A stretch of 10,028 nucleotides of DNA. It comes from Verrucomicrobiia bacterium (GTDB lineage Bacteria; Verrucomicrobiota; Verrucomicrobiia; Verrucomicrobiales; Akkermansiaceae). Of the stretch, positions 1-6,319 are shown piece after piece. The stretch lies in NCBI GenBank assembly GCA_947460915.1, contig CANHKJ010000098.1, positions 1 to 10,028 on the forward strand, given 5' to 3'. A program made the position numbers and the translations under genes. Each line of letters begins with the position of its first letter. Position 1 is the first letter of the stretch. The notes beneath the pieces were generated by a model. That model ran no database searches, was not told the DNA's origin, and saw only the letters and a list, made by a program, of their open reading frames with translations.

Positions 1-1391
1 ACCTCGGGCGCATGGAAATCCTGCGCGGCGCACAAGGTGCGGCCTACGGCGGAGAATCGATCGGCGGCGTGCTGTATCTGGAAACAGCGCGCGGCACTGG
101 TGATCCGATCGGCACGTGGTTTGCGGAAGCGGGATCGTTCGATTCGTTTAGCTCTGGACTGCGCTTCCAAGGTGCCGAAAAGGGCCTGTCCTATTTCCTC
201 TCGGCAGGCTATGAGGAGACGGAAAATGATTTCCCGAATCAGGAATTCAACCAAGCCATTACCGCGCTGCGGCTCGAACAAGACATCGGCAAAGGATGGC
301 AACTCGGCGTGACGTATCGCGGCGTGGATGCCTACTACAACAATCGTGGCAACTCGGATGATCATCTGGATGCCTCGCTCGTGACCTTGTATTTGCAGGG
401 GAAAATCAACGACGCCTGGCGCACGCAAACCGTGCTCGGATTCCAGCAAGAGTTTTACGACAGTGATTCTCAGTACGGAAACTACGGCACGGACATGCGC
501 GCGACGGCGCTATCAAGTGATCACGATCTGACCTTGCGCGAGAACCTGCATCTACTGTGGGGCGTTTTCGGGCATCGCAGTGATTTTCAAAACACCATCG
601 GCACGGATGCGGAGCGCGATCGCTACGGAGCCCATGCCGCGCTGGAGTGGAAACCGCTAGCCGCGTGGCAAACCTATGCTGCATTGCGTTGGGAAGACTA
701 TGCGGCATATGGCGAGGAAGAGACATGGCGTTTGGGCTCGTCATATGAAATCAAAGCCACGCAAACAATCGTTCGGGCAGGTCTCGGCACGTCGTTTCGA
801 GCGCCAAGCTACCTCGATCTTTTCGGGTCCTCGTTTGGTGCGGGCAATCCCAATCTCCACGCCGAATCAGCGCAGGGTTGGGACATCGGCATCGAACAAC
901 GCATCGGCGATGATCACCGCATCGAGCTGACGTTTTTCCGCAACGAGATTGAAGATCGCATCGATTCCTTTGCCGACCCACGTCCCGTCAACTTAGATGG
1001 CGAGGCTGTGAGTTCGGGCTTCGAGCTCGGGGCAAAGGGTCGATTTTTCCATGAAAATGTCAGCTATCGTTTGGCGATGACCTATCTCGACAAAAGCTTG
1101 AGCGATCAACCGCGCGAGCATTGGCAATCGGGGTTGGATTGGCAGGTCACGCCACTGTGGCAACTGGGCGTTGGGCTTCACGCCCTGAGCGATCACTCGT
1201 GGGGTGGAAACGCTCTCGATGGCTATGCGATCGGCAGATTGCATACGAGCTACCAAGTGCGAGAAAATATCCGCCTTCACGCGCGATGGGAGAATTTCAC
1301 CGATGAGGAATACTTTCTATCAGACTTCTCCGGCGACGCCATTCCTGGTTCTGGCTCGGCGCTGTATGGCGGCGTGACGCTTGAGTGGTAA
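1..1391 (+). CDS. TonB-dependent outer-membrane receptor, BtuB-like (C-terminal part, 5' end outside window)
   Basis: Outer-membrane active transporter that takes up a scarce ligand (cobalamin, siderophore or similar) with energy from TonB-ExbBD. The frame is already open at base 3 and reads LGR before the first Met at base 12, so this Met is internal and the gene starts outside the window. About 462 residues are visible. The opening stretch, MEILRGAQGAAYGGESIGGV, matches the end of the plug domain (family form: IEVLRGP.S.LYG..AIGGV). The rest is a barrel of alternating aromatic and polar strands. It includes the typical late motif FRAPSYLDLFG followed by GNPNLHAESAQGWDIGIEQ, and the near-terminal ENFTDEEY. 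The chain ends ...YGGVTLEW; an aromatic last residue suits BAM recognition, although Phe is commoner than Trp. The modest barrel length and these motifs point to the BtuB/small-siderophore group. The ligand cannot be told, because any upstream riboswitch or partner gene lies outside the window. Confidence 0.9.
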   Translation, partial: LGRMEILRGAQGAAYGGESIGGVLYLETARGTGDPIGTWFAEAGSFDSFSSGLRFQGAEKGLSYFLSAGYEETENDFPNQEFNQAITALRLEQDIGKGWQLGVTYRGVDAYYNNRGNSDDHLDASLVTLYLQGKINDAWRTQTVLGFQQEFYDSDSQYGNYGTDMRATALSSDHDLTLRENLHLLWGVFGHRSDFQNTIGTDAERDRYGAHAALEWKPLAAWQTYAALRWEDYAAYGEEETWRLGSSYEIKATQTIVRAGLGTSFRAPSYLDLFGSSFGAGNPNLHAESAQGWDIGIEQRIGDDHRIELTFFRNEIEDRIDSFADPRPVNLDGEAVSSGFELGAKGRFFHENVSYRLAMTYLDKSLSDQPREHWQSGLDWQVTPLWQLGVGLHALSDHSWGGNALDGYAIGRLHTSYQVRENIRLHARWENFTDEEYFLSDFSGDAIPGSGSALYGGVTLEW

Positions 1392-1401
1392 GAAGCGGGG
1401 A

Positions 1402-1466
1402 AGACATAAGATTTTCAGACATAAGAACAAATCTTAGCGACTTTGTGAACTTAGCGTTTGATCAAA
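1402..1466. repeat. Short direct and inverted repeats downstream of the receptor gene
   Basis: This intergenic stretch holds two copies of agacataaga (1402-1411 and 1417-1426), two copies of cttagcg (1433-1439 and 1450-1456), an inverted pair aagattt/aaatctt (1408-1414 and 1429-1435) and the perfect 10-base palindrome tttgatcaaa (1457-1466). The repeats are seen directly. Whether they form a dispersed intergenic repeat family or are chance similarity cannot be decided from one copy. No gene is visible between 1392 and 1547. Confidence 0.4.
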
Positions 1467-1481
1467 AGGTCTGACACTCAC

Positions 1482-1522
1482 AATCCTCATCAGTCCTCGG
1501 GGCTGGTGGGGATTTTTGTTTT
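1482..1522 (+). terminator. Rho-independent terminator of the receptor gene
   Basis: The left arm aatcctcatcag (1482-1493) pairs with ctggtggggatt (1503-1514) over 12 pairs, two of them G-U wobbles, around a 9-base loop. A T-rich tail (1513-1522, five T, G, four T) follows at once. It sits 90 bases after the receptor stop and separates that gene from the comF cluster. Only 25 bases lie between its T tract and the first candidate start of the cluster, so the cluster promoter either overlaps this region or lies inside the small reading frame that follows. Confidence 0.9.
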
Positions 1523-1547
1523 CAAGTGATCGCTTGGGCGTTAGGCT

Positions 1548-1736
1548 GTGAGCGTGCACTTCGGGGATCGCAATGCAGGAATCAAATGGCTGACGTTTTT
1601 AGGCGCATCGGTTTTATTAGGTCTTGCGATGATTCCGCTATGGCAACGTCTGGCGATGGGTATCAGCGAGATCGTCATCGGCCTGTGGGTTTGGCAATTC
1701 ACGGCGCACTCCCCTCAACGCAGCTACCCGACATGA
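1548..1736 (+). CDS. Putative small membrane protein, 62 aa, translationally coupled to comF
   Basis: I do not recognise the family. The frame starts at GTG 1548 (another GTG lies at 1554) and its TGA overlaps the comF ATG as ATGA, the classical coupling arrangement. The product has a hydrophobic segment at about residues 14-31 (WLTFLGASVLLGLAMIPLW) and a second apolar stretch at about 38-51 (GISEIVIGLWVWQFT), so one or two membrane passes are likely. Codons in this frame (ctg, gcg, atc, ggc) resemble those of the neighbouring genes. The overlapping upstream extension of comF uses agg and cgg repeatedly, which favours this frame as the coding one. Against it are the GTG start, the lack of a ribosome-binding site and the lack of a known homologue. 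No function can be assigned. Confidence 0.45.
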   Translation: MSVHFGDRNAGIKWLTFLGASVLLGLAMIPLWQRLAMGISEIVIGLWVWQFTAHSPQRSYPT

Positions 1737-2494
1737 ACCGTGCGTATTTTTCCTCCCGCTGGCAGAGCATTTCTGCGCGATTGCTCGACATGGTCTATCC
1801 GCCATCGTGTGAGCTTTGCGAGACACCGCAAATCGCTGGACGCTACCTGTGCGATGACTGCCGCAATAAGCTGCCACGCGTGGAATCTCCCTTTTGTCAA
1901 AAATGCGGCGAGATGTTTGAGGGTAACATCAGCACCGCGTTTTTGTGTCCGAATTGCACCGACCTCGATTACGCGTTTTCCTTTGCGCGACCCGTTTTGC
2001 TCAGCAGCGATGCCGCACGGCACCTGGTGCATATGTTCAAATATGGAAAAGCCATCCACCTCGCGCGCGAACTCGCCATGCTCGCCGCCGAGGCCTTCGA
2101 TGACCCACGGCTTCAACGCGCTCTTGCGGAAAAATGGACCCTCGTCCCTGTGCCATTGCACTGGGCGCGCAAGCAGCATCGGCATTTCAATCAATCCGAA
2201 GAAATTGCCCGACATCTCGGGAAAATCCTCGGTTTACCGATGATTCCCGTCCTAAATCGCATTCGTGCAACTCCGACCCAGACCAATCTCAGCCGCAAAC
2301 AACGCCTACAAAATCTGCGCGGCGCAATCCAAATTTCCGCCCGCGGACGCCGCTGGCTCAAGGACGACGAAGCTCAGGGGGTGATTCTTGTCGATGATGT
2401 TTTCACCACCGGAGCCACCGTGCAAGAGTGCGCCCAGGTGTTACGCAAGAATCTCCTAGAAAACATAGTTGTCGTAACCGTCGTGAGAGGCTAA
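1733..2494 (+). CDS. comF: ComF-family phosphoribosyltransferase-fold protein
   Basis: A 253-residue cytoplasmic protein of the ComF/GntX family, which is linked to DNA uptake in naturally competent bacteria; its enzymatic substrate is not established. The N-terminal part carries four Cys pairs that probably bind zinc: C26/C29, C40/C43, C55/C58 and C72/C75. The C-terminal half is a type I PRTase domain with the PRPP-binding loop VILVDDVFTTGATV at about 217-230, and also VPVPLHWARKQHRHFNQSEEIA (138 onward) and the family pattern TPTQTNLSRKQRLQNLRGA (180 onward). I chose ATG 1733 because it opens just before the conserved zinc region, gives the usual family length and overlaps the previous stop by ATGA. 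A longer in-frame start at GTG 1526 has atypical codons. No Shine-Dalgarno motif precedes the start, so coupling to the upstream frame is plausible. The gap to accD is 49 bases, with no convincing structure. Confidence 0.93.
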   Translation: MNRAYFSSRWQSISARLLDMVYPPSCELCETPQIAGRYLCDDCRNKLPRVESPFCQKCGEMFEGNISTAFLCPNCTDLDYAFSFARPVLLSSDAARHLVHMFKYGKAIHLARELAMLAAEAFDDPRLQRALAEKWTLVPVPLHWARKQHRHFNQSEEIARHLGKILGLPMIPVLNRIRATPTQTNLSRKQRLQNLRGAIQISARGRRWLKDDEAQGVILVDDVFTTGATVQECAQVLRKNLLENIVVVTVVRG

Positions 2495-2543
2495 GCTCTC
2501 CCCACGCGGAGCCCTTCTCCACGCACCGAACCACTCACCGATC

Positions 2544-3371
2544 ATGGGAATTTTCGATAAACCACGTCTCCGCCCTCAGGAAAAACGCGACGACATGCCC
2601 GAAGGCATGTGGACAAAGTGTCCTGCCTGCGATGCCATGTTGCACCAGCTCGATCTGAAGCAAAACCTCAACGTGTGTCCACCTTGCGGCCATCATTTCC
2701 TCCTCGGCTCACGCGAGCGCATCGCCAATCTTGCCGATCCCGGTAGCTTCGAAGAGCTCGATGCCGACCTCGTTTCCGCCAACCCACTCGGTTTCGCCAA
2801 CTACCCACAGAAAATCGAGCAACAACGCGCCAGCTCCGAACTGAATGACGCCGTCATCACCGGCAGACTCACGATTCAGGGCTCACCAGCTGTGATCGCT
2901 GTGATGGATTTTAAATTTTTCGCTGGTTCGATGGGCTCAGTCGTCGGAGAAAAAATCACCCGCGCCATTGAAGTCGCCACCGCCGAAAAACGCGGCATGA
3001 TCATTGTTTCCGCCTCATCCGGTGCGCGCATGCAAGAAGGCATGCTCTCGCTGATGCAAATGGCAAAGACCTGCGGAGCTCTCGCGTGGCACTCCGAGGC
3101 AAAACTTCCCTACATTTCCGTTCTCACCCACCCAACCACTGGCGGCGTGACTGCCTCCTTTGCCACCATCGGCGACATCAACCTCGCCGAGCCCAAGTGC
3201 ATGATCGGCTTCGCAGGCCCACGGGTGGTCAAGGAAACCACCCACCAAAACTTGCCCCCTGGCTTCCAAACCGCCGAATTCATGCTGGAACACGGCCTCA
3301 TCGATGGCATCGTAGTCCGCAAAGACCTACGCGGAAAATTGGGCAAACTCCTCGCCTACATGCTCTCCTAG
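2544..3371 (+). CDS. accD: Acetyl-CoA carboxylase carboxyltransferase subunit beta
   Basis: With AccA it forms the carboxyltransferase that moves the carboxyl group from carboxybiotin to acetyl-CoA, giving malonyl-CoA for fatty-acid synthesis. The 275-residue chain begins like other AccD proteins (PEGMWTKCPACDAML) and has the zinc ribbon C26/C29/C45/C48. The crotonase-like core follows: GSMGSVVGEKITRAIE at 128-143, ARMQEGMLSLMQMAKT at 161-176 and LTHPTTGGVTASFA at 194-207. G200-G201 there correspond to the oxyanion-hole glycines of E. coli AccD (G204-G205). Next come IGFAGPRVVKET and LPPGFQTAEFMLEHGLID. One oddity is SASSGARMQE, where most relatives have SASGGARMQE. The chain ends soon after the core and lacks the long acidic tail of E. 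coli AccD. accA and the biotin subunits are not in the window. ATG 2544 is the natural family start; no Shine-Dalgarno motif precedes it. Confidence 0.97.
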   Translation: MGIFDKPRLRPQEKRDDMPEGMWTKCPACDAMLHQLDLKQNLNVCPPCGHHFLLGSRERIANLADPGSFEELDADLVSANPLGFANYPQKIEQQRASSELNDAVITGRLTIQGSPAVIAVMDFKFFAGSMGSVVGEKITRAIEVATAEKRGMIIVSASSGARMQEGMLSLMQMAKTCGALAWHSEAKLPYISVLTHPTTGGVTASFATIGDINLAEPKCMIGFAGPRVVKETTHQNLPPGFQTAEFMLEHGLIDGIVVRKDLRGKLGKLLAYMLS

Positions 3372-3378
3372 CCGTGAC

Positions 3379-3395
3379 GGAGGCATCTTGCCTCC
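3379..3395. repeat. Perfect hairpin in the accD-folC gap
   Basis: ggaggc (3379-3384) and gcctcc (3390-3395) form a perfect 6-pair GC-rich stem around the loop atctt. It begins 8 bases after the accD stop and has no T tract, so it is not an intrinsic terminator. It could be a small REP-like palindromic element or an RNA stem that protects the upstream message from 3' exonucleases. The base pairing is seen directly; both roles are inference. Confidence 0.45.
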
Positions 3396-3418
3396 CAGCC
3401 ATCAAGCACACCTTCATC

Positions 3419-4669
3419 ATGCCTTTTGCTGACTACTCTGCTGCCATTCAGTGGCTGTTTTCCACGCAAATGTTTGGTATCAAGCTCGGGCTCGACGGCC
3501 CCAAAAACCTGCTGCGCCAATACCTCGCCTACCCCGCGCGAGGCGTCAAGGTCATCCACGTCGCTGGCACCAATGGCAAAGGCTCCACCTGCGCCTTCAT
3601 CGATGCAGTCGCCCGAGCCTCCGGCATGCGCACCGGGCTTTTTACCTCGCCGCACCTCATCGACTACCGCGAACGCATCAAAGTCTCAGGCGAAGACATC
3701 CCTGAGGAGGAATGCCTGCGCCATCTCAATGCATTGCACAAGCTTTGCGCTTCGCTCGAAACGCATCCGACTTTTTTCGAGATCACCCTCGCCCTTGCGA
3801 TGAAATATTTCGCCGAGCGCGAATGTGAGCTGATCATTCTCGAAACCGGCATGGGCGGTCGGCTCGATGCCACCACGGCCGTGCCCGCCGATGTCTGTGT
3901 GATTACGCCGATTGGTCTCGACCACACTCAGTGGCTCGGCGACACCATTAGTGCCATCGCCGGAGAAAAAGCCGGCATCATCTGTGCGGAAAAGCCCGTG
4001 ATTTCCGCCCCGCAACTCGCTGATGCCGAGCGCGTCATCACCATGGAGGCCAACGAAAAACGCGCACCCTTGACCATCGTCGATGAACCACTTTGCGGCT
4101 ACCCGCTTTCCCTCAAAGGCGCTCACCAACCATGGAATGCCGCCGTCGCTCTGGCCGCTCTTCACGCCCTCGGCCTAAACTTGCGCTACGATGCTGTGCA
4201 ATACGGACTCTGTCACACCGATTGGCCTGGTCGCTTCGAAACCTTTCGCCGCCCCGGTGAAGCCACCATGATTCTCGATGGCGCGCACAATCCACACGCC
4301 GCCGAAGTCCTTGCTGAGACTTGGCAGACGGAATTCCCGACCACGAGACCGATCCTACTTTTTTCCGCCGTCAGTTCCAAAGACGTCAGCGGTGTTCTCG
4401 CACTCCTTGCGCCGCTGGCCCAAGAAATTCATCTCTGCCCCGTCAATAGCCCGCGCACCCTCAGTTGCAGCGAGCTTCACCAAGCACTTCCGAGCGATTG
4501 CAACTGCGCTAACATCTGCGAACACGAAAACTTCCTCGCCGCCCTCCAAGCTGCGCGAGTTTCGGCAGCCTCCACCGCAACCCCAATCCTCATCGCTGGC
4601 AGCCTCTACCTCGTCGGCCAAGCCCGAGCCATCCTACTCGACTCGACCTTCCAGCCCAGCGCGCAATAA
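3419..4669 (+). CDS. folC: Folylpolyglutamate synthase / dihydrofolate synthase
   Basis: A 416-residue Mur-ligase-fold enzyme of the cytosol. It adds glutamate to folates and, in most bacteria, also joins glutamate to dihydropteroate. Visible landmarks are the P-loop HVAGTNGKGST at 47-57, FTSPHLIDYRERIKVSGEDI at 75-94, LETGMGGRLDATTAV at 141-155 and VITPIGLDHTQWLG at 161-174. IAGEKAGII at 180-188 contains K184, the likely carbamylated lysine. WPGRFE follows at 269-274, and ILDGAHNPHA at 285-294 opens the C-terminal glutamate-ligase domain. Length matches E. coli FolC (about 420). ATG 3419 aligns with the family N terminus; the frame stays open further upstream, but only as overlap inside accD. 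It lies 47 bases after accD with no ribosome-binding motif. An accD-folC pair is common across bacteria. I cannot tell from sequence alone whether both activities are present, but bifunctional is the default. Confidence 0.96.
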   Translation: MPFADYSAAIQWLFSTQMFGIKLGLDGPKNLLRQYLAYPARGVKVIHVAGTNGKGSTCAFIDAVARASGMRTGLFTSPHLIDYRERIKVSGEDIPEEECLRHLNALHKLCASLETHPTFFEITLALAMKYFAERECELIILETGMGGRLDATTAVPADVCVITPIGLDHTQWLGDTISAIAGEKAGIICAEKPVISAPQLADAERVITMEANEKRAPLTIVDEPLCGYPLSLKGAHQPWNAAVALAALHALGLNLRYDAVQYGLCHTDWPGRFETFRRPGEATMILDGAHNPHAAEVLAETWQTEFPTTRPILLFSAVSSKDVSGVLALLAPLAQEIHLCPVNSPRTLSCSELHQALPSDCNCANICEHENFLAALQAARVSAASTATPILIAGSLYLVGQARAILLDSTFQPSAQ

Positions 4670-4674
4670 GGAGA

Positions 4675-4737
4675 AGGGATTTGCAAACCCTTGTTTCATC
4701 ATTACCCTGTGGTTATGACAGGGATGGGAAATCCCTG
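4675..4737 (+). promoter_or_regulatory. Structured tgt leader with alternative hairpins
   Basis: Within the 126-base folC-tgt gap several stems compete for the same bases. aaggg/cccttt-type pairing joins 4674-4678 with 4688-4692. ccctgt (4705-4710) pairs with acaggg (4718-4723). cagggat (4719-4725) pairs with atccctg (4731-4737) around a 5-base loop. agggattt (4675-4682) also pairs perfectly over 8 bases with aaatccct (4729-4736). The second and third stems exclude each other, as do the third and fourth. This could be an attenuator-like switch for tgt or two decayed copies of a palindromic repeat: agggat...ccct occurs twice. I see no preQ1 riboswitch consensus. The remaining leader (about 4760-4795) is pyrimidine-rich and unstructured. 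Confidence 0.4.
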
Positions 4738-4795
4738 CTCCATATTTCTGAAAATCAAGCTTTCTCTATTTTCCATTTTCCTCTTCAATCGCTCT

Positions 4796-5923
4796 GTGCC
4801 ATTTACATTGCTCAAGACAGACTCAGAATCCAAGGCCCGATTGGGACGCTTGGAGCTACCGCATGGCACGGTGGAAACCCCGATTTTCATGCCCGTCGGC
4901 ACACAGGGTTCGGTCAAGACTTTGCACCCTGATGATCTTGATGCCCTCGGCGCGCAAATCATTCTCGGCAACACCTACCACCTCTGGCTACGCCCCGGCC
5001 ACGAGCTAATCAAAGAATTCGGCGGCCTGCATGAATTCGCTTCATGGAAAAAACCGATTCTCACGGATTCCGGTGGCTTCCAGGTTTGGTCTTTGGCCAA
5101 ATTGCGCAAAATTACCGAGGAAGGGGTGCGTTTTCAAAACCACCTCGATGGCTCGAAAATGATGCTCACCCCTGAGCTCAGTATGGAAATTCAGGCAGCC
5201 ATCGGCTCGGACATTGCCATGCTTTTCGATGAGTGCCCCCCTTATCCTTGCGACGAAAAATACGCCGCTAACTCACTCTCGCTAACCACCCGCTGGGCTC
5301 AACGCTGCAAGGACTGGGTCACAACCCACGAACCACGCTCCGGTGAAGGTCGGCAACACCACTTTGGCATTGTTCAGGGCTCGATTTACGCAGAAATGCG
5401 CGAGCAATCGGCGCGCGAGCTCGCTGCCATGGATTTTGACGGCTACGCCATCGGCGGAGTCAGCGTCGGCGAGCCCGAAGAGGAAATGTTCCGCGCCATC
5501 GACAATGCCGTGCCATTTTTGCCCGAAAACAAACCGTGTTATGCGATGGGGCTCGGCACCCCACCGCAAATCCTCGAAATGATCGGGCGCGGCGTCGATA
5601 TGTTCGATTGCGTCATGCCAACCCGCGTCGCCCGTCATGGCACTGCCTTTACCCTCGACGGACCGATCCAAATCAAGAACCTCGCCTTCGCCAAAGACCC
5701 CCGTCCGCTCTGCGAAACCTCCCACCCACACGTTGCCCGATTTTCCCGCGCCTACATCCGCCATTTGTTCCGTGCGGGAGAAATTCTCTCTTTACGGTTG
5801 CTTTCTTTCCATAATCTGCATTTCTATTTGCGCCTCGTAAGCGACGCCCGCGCGGCCATCGCCGATGGCACCTTCGTGTCTTTCAAGAATTCCTTTATCA
5901 AACGCTACCTCAAACTACCATGA
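4796..5923 (+). CDS. tgt: tRNA-guanine transglycosylase (queuosine tRNA modification)
   Basis: Exchanges guanine 34 of tRNAs with GUN anticodons for preQ1 (or queuine), the base-exchange step of queuosine formation. The TIM-barrel landmarks are intact: HGTVETPIFMPVGTQGSVK at 23-41, ILGNTYHLWLRPG at 56-68, DSGGFQVWSL at 91-100 with the catalytic Asp D91, FDECPPYP at 144-151, GYAIGGVSVGE at 216-226, and MFDCVMPTR at 269-277 with nucleophile D271. The usual zinc site is abnormal. By alignment on SRAY, E. coli C302, C304 and C307 are replaced by T308, H310 and V313, while the fourth ligand, H339, is kept. C306, H310 and H312 could form a substitute set. GTG 4796 gives 375 residues, the E. coli length, and starts at the family-typical PFTLLKTD. 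The frame is open further upstream to TTG 4691, through hairpin and pyrimidine-rich sequence that I judge non-coding. No ribosome-binding motif is visible. Confidence 0.93.
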   Translation: MPFTLLKTDSESKARLGRLELPHGTVETPIFMPVGTQGSVKTLHPDDLDALGAQIILGNTYHLWLRPGHELIKEFGGLHEFASWKKPILTDSGGFQVWSLAKLRKITEEGVRFQNHLDGSKMMLTPELSMEIQAAIGSDIAMLFDECPPYPCDEKYAANSLSLTTRWAQRCKDWVTTHEPRSGEGRQHHFGIVQGSIYAEMREQSARELAAMDFDGYAIGGVSVGEPEEEMFRAIDNAVPFLPENKPCYAMGLGTPPQILEMIGRGVDMFDCVMPTRVARHGTAFTLDGPIQIKNLAFAKDPRPLCETSHPHVARFSRAYIRHLFRAGEILSLRLLSFHNLHFYLRLVSDARAAIADGTFVSFKNSFIKRYLKLP

Positions 5924-6246
5924 CATCTCATCTATTTGCTGTTCTCGCTCAATCTGGCTCCACCGCTCCACCACAATCTGCATTCGGTGGTTCACAACTC
6001 CTGATGATGGGAGCGATGATCGTGATGTTCTACTTCTTGCTCATCCGCCCACAACAACGCCAGCGCAAAGAATTGCAAAAGCGCATCGATTCCATGCAAG
6101 CAGGCGATAAAGTTGTCACCACCGCTGGCATCCATGGCCTCATTCACAACCTTAAAGAAAAAACCGTGGTGATCAAAATCGCCGATAGCACCATGGTTGA
6201 GTTCGACAAGACAGCCGTTGCTCACGTCATCAAAAAAGACGCATAA
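5920..6246 (+). CDS. yajC: Sec translocon accessory protein YajC
   Basis: A small inner-membrane partner of SecDF that joins the SecYEG holotranslocon and is not essential in known cases. The 108-residue chain has a short N-terminal segment with Gln/Ser/Pro-rich residues (about 11-25), one membrane span at about 27-42 (LLMMGAMIVMFYFLLI), and then the signature IRPQQRQRKE at 42-51. A compact cytoplasmic domain follows (GDKVVTTAGIHGLIHNLKEK, 62-81), ending in VIKKDA. Its ATG overlaps the tgt TGA as ATGA, and no Shine-Dalgarno motif precedes it, so translational coupling to tgt is likely. The tgt-yajC-secDF order is the classical neighbourhood and supports both assignments. Confidence 0.96.
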   Translation: MTSHLFAVLAQSGSTAPPQSAFGGSQLLMMGAMIVMFYFLLIRPQQRQRKELQKRIDSMQAGDKVVTTAGIHGLIHNLKEKTVVIKIADSTMVEFDKTAVAHVIKKDA

Positions 6247-6319
6247 CATTTTCTCGTCAACTACTCCCCGCCCTTCTAGGCTTCCTGTATCCGCTTCTTG
6301 ATTCAACCCACTGATTCCC

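Noticed and set aside
1586..1620. Possible sigma-70 promoter for the comF cluster (ctgacg, 17-base spacer, tttatt)
   Set aside because: Each box matches only four of six consensus bases, and it lies inside a likely coding frame, so it is too weak to annotate.
1526..1732. Upstream in-frame extension of ComF from GTG 1526
   Set aside because: The added 69 residues show no family similarity, use repeated agg/cgg codons, and overlap a better-looking membrane-protein frame. ATG 1733 gives the normal ComF length.
3086..3418. Extension of the FolC frame back into accD
   Set aside because: It would overlap the well-conserved accD coding sequence and adds low-complexity Arg/His/Pro-rich residues typical of an out-of-frame reading.
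4691..4795. 35-residue N-terminal extension of Tgt (TTG 4691, ATG 4715 or ATG 4724), with a hydrophobic stretch
   Set aside because: Tgt is cytosolic and family members start close to PFTLLKTD. The extension is encoded by hairpin and pyrimidine-rich leader sequence, so its hydrophobicity is probably accidental.
4670..4795. preQ1 riboswitch upstream of tgt
   Set aside because: I could not find the small C-rich pseudoknot pattern of preQ1-I or the layout of preQ1-II; only competing palindromic stems are visible.
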